Positions 5,604 to 9,393 of a stretch of 9,393 nucleotides of DNA are shown piece after piece (the stretch's first letter is position 1; each line of letters begins with the position of its first letter). A program made the translations under genes and the position numbers. The notes below the pieces were generated by a model that was not told the DNA's origin, searched no databases, and saw only the letters and a list, made by a program, of their open reading frames with translations. The DNA comes from an uncultured Oscillospiraceae bacterium (GTDB taxonomy: Bacteria; Bacillota; Clostridia; Oscillospirales; Oscillospiraceae), in assembly GCA_910578575.1 (NCBI GenBank), contig CAJTQP010000077.1, positions 1 to 9,393 of the forward strand, written 5' to 3'.

Positions 5604-7005
5604 GGCCTAAGATATCGTTCAAATAGGGGATGAACGTTTCATCCACTTGGCTCCACTGGCCCGGCTGGGCCTCGTACTCTGAGCGGCTGGGGGGCGTCAT
5701 GGCGCAGACGTAGTCGTAGAGGGCGGCCTTTTGGGCCTCGGCGTCCAAGGTGGTCAGGCGCTGCTGCTCCTGCCGGTCCAGCTTGGCGATCTTGGCCTCG
5801 GCGTCGGTTTTCACCTGCTCCGCGGCCCGCTTGGCGGCTTCGGCGGCCTCCTGTAGGCTGGGTTCCTCCGGGTCTTCGTCTGCTGGGTCCCGCTCCCCTT
5901 CCGGGGCCGTCGCCCCCGCCTGGGCGGTCTGGGCGTCCTTCCAGGCCTGGTCCTTTTCTACATAGTCGTACAGGGCGGTGGCGTAGTCCGACATGGCCAG
6001 GACGATCACGTCGCTGCGCTCCTGCAAATAGGCCCGCTCCTCCAGGCTGTCAGACTTGCCGCAGGCCTCCAGAGCCTCCAGGGACTGCTCCACCAACAGC
6101 TGTTGGCGCAGGAGGCCGTCGCAGGTCACCGTGGCCTCCCCGCTGGTGAGGCAGTGGCGCAGGTGGTCCTCGGTGAAGAGGGCGGCGGGGTCCTTTTGGG
6201 CCTGCCGGGACACGGTGGCCAGGGAGGACAGCACCCGGCGCTCCTGCTGCCCCAACTTGCGGTTGACCTCCCAGGCCAGGTAGCGCAGTTCTAGGATCTT
6301 CCGCTGGAGCTCCTGGTCGGAGTCCAGCAGGGCGGTGGCGGCGTCGAAGTCCTCCGCCTGGCTGAGGGTGTCCAGGCGTTTTTCCAGGTTTTGTTGGGTG
6401 CGGCGGTAGCCGCCGTATTCCAGTCGGGCCATGTTCCCGTTGCATAGGGTGAAGAAGTCCTGGGAGTCCAGGAAAGTGGGGTCGTATTTCAGCTTGCGCT
6501 CCACCAGGGGGACGAAGGCGGCGGCGTCCGGCTCCTCCTTGGCATAGGCCTCCGCCTCCGCCTTGGCTTGCTGGATCTGTTCCTCCAGGGCGGCCAGGGT
6601 GGCGTGGACCGTCTCCTCGGAGCTGGGGACCTCACTGCCCTTGCCGGGGGTGTGCTTGTAGATGACCTGTTCCTCCCCGTCCAAGAGAAACAGCAGGGGC
6701 GGGTTCTCCAGGGCGGCCACCTCCGGGCCCTGGCGCTGGGTGCCGCTTTGCACCAGCACCATGGCAGTGACATCCGAGACGTCCCAGGCGTCCAGGGGGA
6801 CCCAGGCCTGGAGATCCCCCCGCAGGTCGCTGGTGAGGAGGACGTAGATGGCTTTCACCTCATGGCCCTGGGCCAACTGCCCCCCCTGCAAGGCGGCCTT
6901 GGCGTAGGCCTGGGCCGGGGTGAGGGCGTTGGGGTCGAATTTGGGGCCGCCGCAGGCGGTGAGGGTTAGGACCAGGGCCAGGATGAGGGCGAGACATCGT
7001 TTCAT
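5593..7005 (-). CDS. Predicted lipoprotein of unknown function with coiled-coil C-terminal half
   Basis: From the start at 7005 the product is 470 residues. AAGGAGG (complement of 7014-7020) lies 8 nt upstream, and the protein opens with a textbook lipoprotein signal: basic MKR, hydrophobic LALILALVL, lipobox L15-T-A-C18, then GG. A longer open frame reaches 7140 but has no ribosome site and would bury the signal peptide. After cleavage the protein should be lipid-anchored on the outer face of the membrane. Residues about 50-125 look alpha/beta (KAIYVLLTSDLRG, AMVLVQSG, PPLLFLLDGEEQVIY). Residues 130-160, 200-265 and 384-428 are charged helices with likely coiled coils. An acidic Pro/Glu/Asp linker spans about 367-384. 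ALYDYV occurs twice (344-349 and 428-433). I recognise no family. It is divergent from ftsH and convergent with mrdA; a role in envelope stress or wall assembly is only a guess from context. Confidence 0.85.
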   Translation of the reverse strand: MKRCLALILALVLTLTACGGPKFDPNALTPAQAYAKAALQGGQLAQGHEVKAIYVLLTSDLRGDLQAWVPLDAWDVSDVTAMVLVQSGTQRQGPEVAALENPPLLFLLDGEEQVIYKHTPGKGSEVPSSEETVHATLAALEEQIQQAKAEAEAYAKEEPDAAAFVPLVERKLKYDPTFLDSQDFFTLCNGNMARLEYGGYRRTQQNLEKRLDTLSQAEDFDAATALLDSDQELQRKILELRYLAWEVNRKLGQQERRVLSSLATVSRQAQKDPAALFTEDHLRHCLTSGEATVTCDGLLRQQLLVEQSLEALEACGKSDSLEERAYLQERSDVIVLAMSDYATALYDYVEKDQAWKDAQTAQAGATAPEGERDPADEDPEEPSLQEAAEAAKRAAEQVKTDAEAKIAKLDRQEQQRLTTLDAEAQKAALYDYVCAMTPPSRSEYEAQPGQWSQVDETFIPYLNDILGRGQ

Positions 7006-7021
7006 GGGGGTGTCCTCCTTT

Positions 7022-7038
7022 GGCGGCGCTAGGCCGCC
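7022..7038 (-). promoter_or_regulatory. Stem-loop in the lipoprotein gene leader, next to its ribosome binding site
   Basis: GGCGGC (7022-7027) and GCCGCC (7033-7038) form a perfect 6-bp GC stem with a 5-nt loop. In the minus-strand transcript it ends one base before the AAGGAGG site (7020-7014), so it could affect translation initiation or 5'-end stability. It might also be chance in GC-rich DNA. Confidence 0.45.
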
Positions 7039-7054
7039 GGGTGTGTGTATACAT

Positions 7055-7083
7055 AGGATAGCAAACTTTTTGGGGGAATGCAA
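7055..7083 (-). promoter_or_regulatory. Predicted promoter of the lipoprotein gene
   Basis: On the minus strand: TTGCAT (7083-7078), a 17-bp spacer ending in TGC, then TATCCT (7060-7055), giving an extended -10 (TGC-TATCCT) with optimal spacing. The predicted transcript would start near 7048 and give a leader of about 43 nt. The same layout occurs in the ftsH promoter on the other strand. Confidence 0.62.
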
Positions 7084-7130
7084 TAACGCTCCATTCACAG
7101 AAACTTTACACCCACCCCTCCAGGGATTCC

Positions 7131-7159
7131 TTGCATTCACCCCGGAAATATGCTAAGCT
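7131..7159 (+). promoter_or_regulatory. Predicted promoter of ftsH
   Basis: TTGCAT (7131-7136), a 17-bp spacer ending in TGC (7151-7153), then TAAGCT (7154-7159). The -10 is a poor TATAAT match but is of the extended TGn type. The transcript would start near 7166, giving a leader of about 39 nt before the TTG start. No CIRCE or CtsR-type operator was seen nearby. Confidence 0.52.
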
Positions 7160-7189
7160 TACTGGAAAGCCCAAAGACCTTTTTGCGAC

Positions 7190-7196
7190 AGGAGGG
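7190..7196 (+). promoter_or_regulatory. Ribosome binding site fixing the TTG start of ftsH
   Basis: AGGAGGG lies 8 nt before TTG 7205. A second TTG at 7197 abuts the site and is out of frame. No ATG stands in the frame before the first membrane helix. Confidence 0.82.
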
Positions 7197-7204
7197 TTGC
7201 AATT

Positions 7205-9262
7205 TTGAGTGATCCAAACAACGGCTCCAAAGGCGGGCCCGGCGGGCCCCGGAAGCGGGGGCTGGTGATCGGGGCCATCCTCTGGGCCCTGGTGCTGGTG
7301 GTGGGGTTCAACTTCCTCTACCAACAGCTGGCCAACGCCGGGACCCAGGAGGTCCCCTATTCGGAGTTTTTAGAGATGGTGGAAAACGATGAGGTATCCA
7401 CCGTACTATTAAAAAGCAACCAATACGTGTTCTACCGCACCGAGGACGTGCCCCCAGAGGGGGAGGCCCCGGACACGGACCTGGCCAAGGTCCTGGAACA
7501 GCAGATGGACGCCGCCGGGGCCACCCGCTACGTCACCGCCACCCTCACCGTGGCGGACCCGGACCTGGTGTCCCTGCTGCGGGAGCACAATGTCAAATTC
7601 TACTCGGAGATGACCGAGGAGTCCTCCTATTTCATGAGCCTGCTGCTGAGCTATGTGATCCCCATGGTGATCATGGTGGCCCTGCTGCTCTTCCTCATGC
7701 GCCGCCTAGGGGGCGCCGGAGGCCTGGGGGGTGTGGGGAAATCCAACGCCAAGGTGTATATGGAAAAGTCCACCGGGGTGACCTTTGCCGACGTGGCGGG
7801 ACAGGATGAGGCCAAGGAGTCCCTGGAGGAGATCATCGACTTCCTCCACAACCCCGGCAAGTATACGGAGATCGGGGCCAAGCTCCCCAAGGGTGCCTTG
7901 CTGGTGGGCCCGCCAGGCACTGGCAAGACCCTATTGGCCAAGGCCGTGGCCGGGGAGGCGGGGGTGCCCTTCTTCTCCATCTCCGGCTCGGACTTTGTGG
8001 AGATGTTCGTGGGCGTGGGGGCTTCCCGCGTCCGGGACCTGTTCAAGGAGGCCAACAAGGTGGCCCCCTGCATCGTGTTCATCGACGAGATCGACACCAT
8101 CGGCAAGAGCCGGGACAACCGCATGGGGGGCAACGACGAGCGGGAGCAGACCTTGAACCAGCTGCTGGCGGAGATGGACGGCTTCGACCCCACCCGCGGC
8201 GTCATCCTCCTGGCGGCCACCAACCGCCCGGAGGTGCTGGACCAGGCCCTGCTGCGCCCCGGCCGCTTCGACCGGCGCATCACCATCGACCGGCCCAACC
8301 TGGCCGGACGCTTGGCCACCCTGCAAGTCCACACCCGGCGCATCCGCCTCTCCGAGGACGTGAACTTAAAAAAAGTGGCCCTGGCCACCGCCGGTTGCGT
8401 GGGGGCGGACTTGGCCAACCTGGTGAACGAGGCCGCCCTGCGGGCGGTGCGCCTAGGCCGCCGGGCGGTGAACCAGCAGGACCTGCTGGCAGCCTTTGAG
8501 CTGGTCATCGCCGGCACGGAGAAAAAAGGCAGCGTCCTCACGGAGTTTGAGAAAAAATTGGTGGCCTATCACGAGGTGGGCCACGCCATGGTGGCCTACC
8601 GGCAGAAAAACACCGAGCCGGTGCAGAAGATCACCATCGTCCCCCACACCCAGGGCTCCCTGGGCTACACCCTGATGATGCCGGAGGAGGACAAGACGGA
8701 GCTGCGCACGCGGGAGGAACTCCTGGCCCGCATCGCCGTGTCCATGGGGGGCCGGGCGGCGGAGGCGGTGGTGCTGGACACCATGACCAACGGCGCCGCC
8801 CAGGACATCCAGGACGCCACCGCCATTGCCCGGAACATGGTGGCCATGTACGGCATGAGCGACCGCTTTGGCATGATGGCCTTGGCCTCCAAGCGCAGCC
8901 AGTATTTGGACGGCGGCTACGGCATGGACTGCGCCCAGGACACCGCCGCCGCTCTGGACGAGGCCGTCCGGGAGATTTTGGACCACTGCTATAGCCAGGC
9001 AGTGTCCATCCTGGAGGAGAGCCGGGAGGATGTGGACAAGGTGGTGGCTTACCTGCTGGAGAAGGAGACCATCACCGGCGCCGAGATGGTGGCCATCCTC
9101 CAGGGCCGGGACCCGGAGGAGGCGGAGGAGACGTCCTCCAGCCAGGAAAAGCCCAAAATTCCCCCCTACCCCGGCCCCGGTGCCCTCCGGGAGGAGCAGG
9201 GGGAGAAGCCGCCGGAGTTTTCCCAGGAGACCCAGGACGACGGGTTTGATGGGTTCCGCTGA
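7205..9262 (+). CDS. ftsH: ATP-dependent zinc metalloprotease FtsH
   Basis: This 685-residue protein starts at TTG. Order of parts: a short Gly/Pro-rich cytoplasmic tail, membrane helix 1 (about 20-39), an extracytoplasmic domain (about 40-141), helix 2 (about 144-167), AAA+ domain and M41 peptidase domain. Walker A is G235-PPGTGKT-242, Walker B ends D294-E295 in CIVFIDEID, the pore loop is in EMFVGVGASRVRDLF, and the second region of homology LLAATNRPEVLDQALLRPGRFDR carries Arg354 and Arg357. Zinc site: H456-E-V-G-H460, with Asp534 in AAQDIQDAT as the expected third ligand. FtsH forms membrane hexamers that unfold and degrade damaged membrane proteins and some regulators. The C-terminal tail (after about 640) is acidic and proline-rich and variable in the family. 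No key residue is missing. It stands alone behind its own promoter, divergent from the lipoprotein gene. Confidence 0.97.
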   Translation: MSDPNNGSKGGPGGPRKRGLVIGAILWALVLVVGFNFLYQQLANAGTQEVPYSEFLEMVENDEVSTVLLKSNQYVFYRTEDVPPEGEAPDTDLAKVLEQQMDAAGATRYVTATLTVADPDLVSLLREHNVKFYSEMTEESSYFMSLLLSYVIPMVIMVALLLFLMRRLGGAGGLGGVGKSNAKVYMEKSTGVTFADVAGQDEAKESLEEIIDFLHNPGKYTEIGAKLPKGALLVGPPGTGKTLLAKAVAGEAGVPFFSISGSDFVEMFVGVGASRVRDLFKEANKVAPCIVFIDEIDTIGKSRDNRMGGNDEREQTLNQLLAEMDGFDPTRGVILLAATNRPEVLDQALLRPGRFDRRITIDRPNLAGRLATLQVHTRRIRLSEDVNLKKVALATAGCVGADLANLVNEAALRAVRLGRRAVNQQDLLAAFELVIAGTEKKGSVLTEFEKKLVAYHEVGHAMVAYRQKNTEPVQKITIVPHTQGSLGYTLMMPEEDKTELRTREELLARIAVSMGGRAAEAVVLDTMTNGAAQDIQDATAIARNMVAMYGMSDRFGMMALASKRSQYLDGGYGMDCAQDTAAALDEAVREILDHCYSQAVSILEESREDVDKVVAYLLEKETITGAEMVAILQGRDPEEAEETSSSQEKPKIPPYPGPGALREEQGEKPPEFSQETQDDGFDGFR

Positions 9263-9269
9263 TTTGTTA

Positions 9270-9311
9270 TGTAGGGGACGGCGCCACGCCGTCCCGCGGG
9301 TGCCCACCCGC
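9270..9311 (+). repeat. Hairpin repeat copy 3 (two consecutive stem-loops) after ftsH
   Basis: TGTAG, stem GGGACGGCG (9275-9283), loop CCA, stem CGCCGTCCC (9287-9295), then a second hairpin GCGGGT (9296-9301) with ACCCGC (9306-9311). The first stem differs from copies 1 and 2 at several positions yet pairs perfectly; the flanks and second hairpin are conserved. It begins 8 bp after the ftsH stop and could protect the mRNA 3' end, but lacks a T-tract. Confidence 0.85.
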
Positions 9312-9319
9312 CTGGAGGG

Positions 9320-9339
9320 TGGGGGATGGTTTTCCCCCA
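9320..9339. other. Further stem-loop downstream of ftsH
   Basis: TGGGGGA (9320-9326) and TCCCCCA (9333-9339) form a perfect 7-bp stem around TGGTTT. No T-run follows on the + strand. Together with copy 3 it makes a chain of hairpins after ftsH, the only termination-like structure for this gene on the + strand. Confidence 0.5.
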
Positions 9340-9356
9340 ACGGTTCGTGCAGGCAC

Positions 9357-9383
9357 AAAAAAAGGCTCCTTTTGAAAGGAGCT
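9357..9383 (-). terminator. Rho-independent terminator for a leftward gene beyond the right edge
   Basis: GCTCCTTT (9365-9372) pairs with AAAGGAGC (9375-9382), leaving an effective TTGA loop with a 7-bp stem. Seven A residues (9357-9363) sit on the left, so in the minus-strand transcript the hairpin is followed by U7. On the + strand no T-run follows. This implies a gene converging on ftsH from outside the window. Confidence 0.85.
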
Positions 9384-9393
9384 CCCGGCGAAG

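Noticed and set aside
7006..7140. N-terminal extension of the lipoprotein
   Set aside because: It would place 45 residues before the lipoprotein signal peptide and start upstream of the predicted promoter. The ribosome site fits 7005.
7651..8541. 296-codon minus-strand frame over the FtsH AAA+ domain
   Set aside because: A Ser/Arg/Pro-rich reading opposite a fully conserved coding region; no start signals.
8453..9358. 301-codon minus-strand frame over ftsH
   Set aside because: Antisense shadow of the conserved M41 domain with His/Gly/Leu-rich nonsense. It begins in the repeat and terminator region without a ribosome site.

Overview
The window is a GC-rich stretch of a bacterial chromosome. 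Strong AAGGAGG-type ribosome binding sites, two TTG starts, gene content and protein style all suggest a Gram-positive anaerobe of the Clostridia, most likely Oscillospiraceae (Flavonifractor/Lawsonibacter-like). That placement is inference from style, not a database match.

Layout, left to right. (1) The 3' part of an Rpn-family PD-(D/E)XK nuclease/transposase gene runs in from the left edge. It has a tandem AKGM repeat and ends at a strong GC-rich hairpin terminator. (2) A DUF4261-like protein of unknown function follows, with no room for its own promoter downstream of that terminator. (3) A cell-shape cluster comes next on the + strand: maf (nucleotide pyrophosphatase), mreC (TTG start), mreD and a class B PBP2-type transpeptidase (mrdA). 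No mreB lies in the cluster. (4) The 293-bp gap between mreD and mrdA holds two inverted copies of a small hairpin repeat flanking further inverted repeats. (5) A long lipoprotein of unknown function lies on the - strand, convergent with mrdA and divergent from ftsH. (6) The ftsH gene (TTG start) encodes the membrane AAA+ zinc protease. A third copy of the hairpin repeat and a minus-strand terminator close the window, so a leftward gene probably ends just beyond the right edge.

How the genes fit together. MreC, MreD and PBP2 are parts of the elongation machinery that builds lateral cell wall. Maf genes often sit beside mre genes. FtsH does membrane-protein quality control. The lipoprotein is probably anchored on the outer face of the membrane, and its promoter region appears paired with that of ftsH.

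The two most interesting non-coding signals are these. The TGTAG hairpin repeat has three copies whose stems differ in sequence but all pair perfectly, including a compensatory base-pair swap between two near-identical copies. The two divergent promoters share one architecture: TTGCATTC, a 17-bp spacer, then TGC-TAnnCT. No CRISPR array, tRNA or rRNA was seen. I found no convincing complete new defence or mobile system. The strongest candidates for something undescribed are the hairpin repeat and the unknown lipoprotein.
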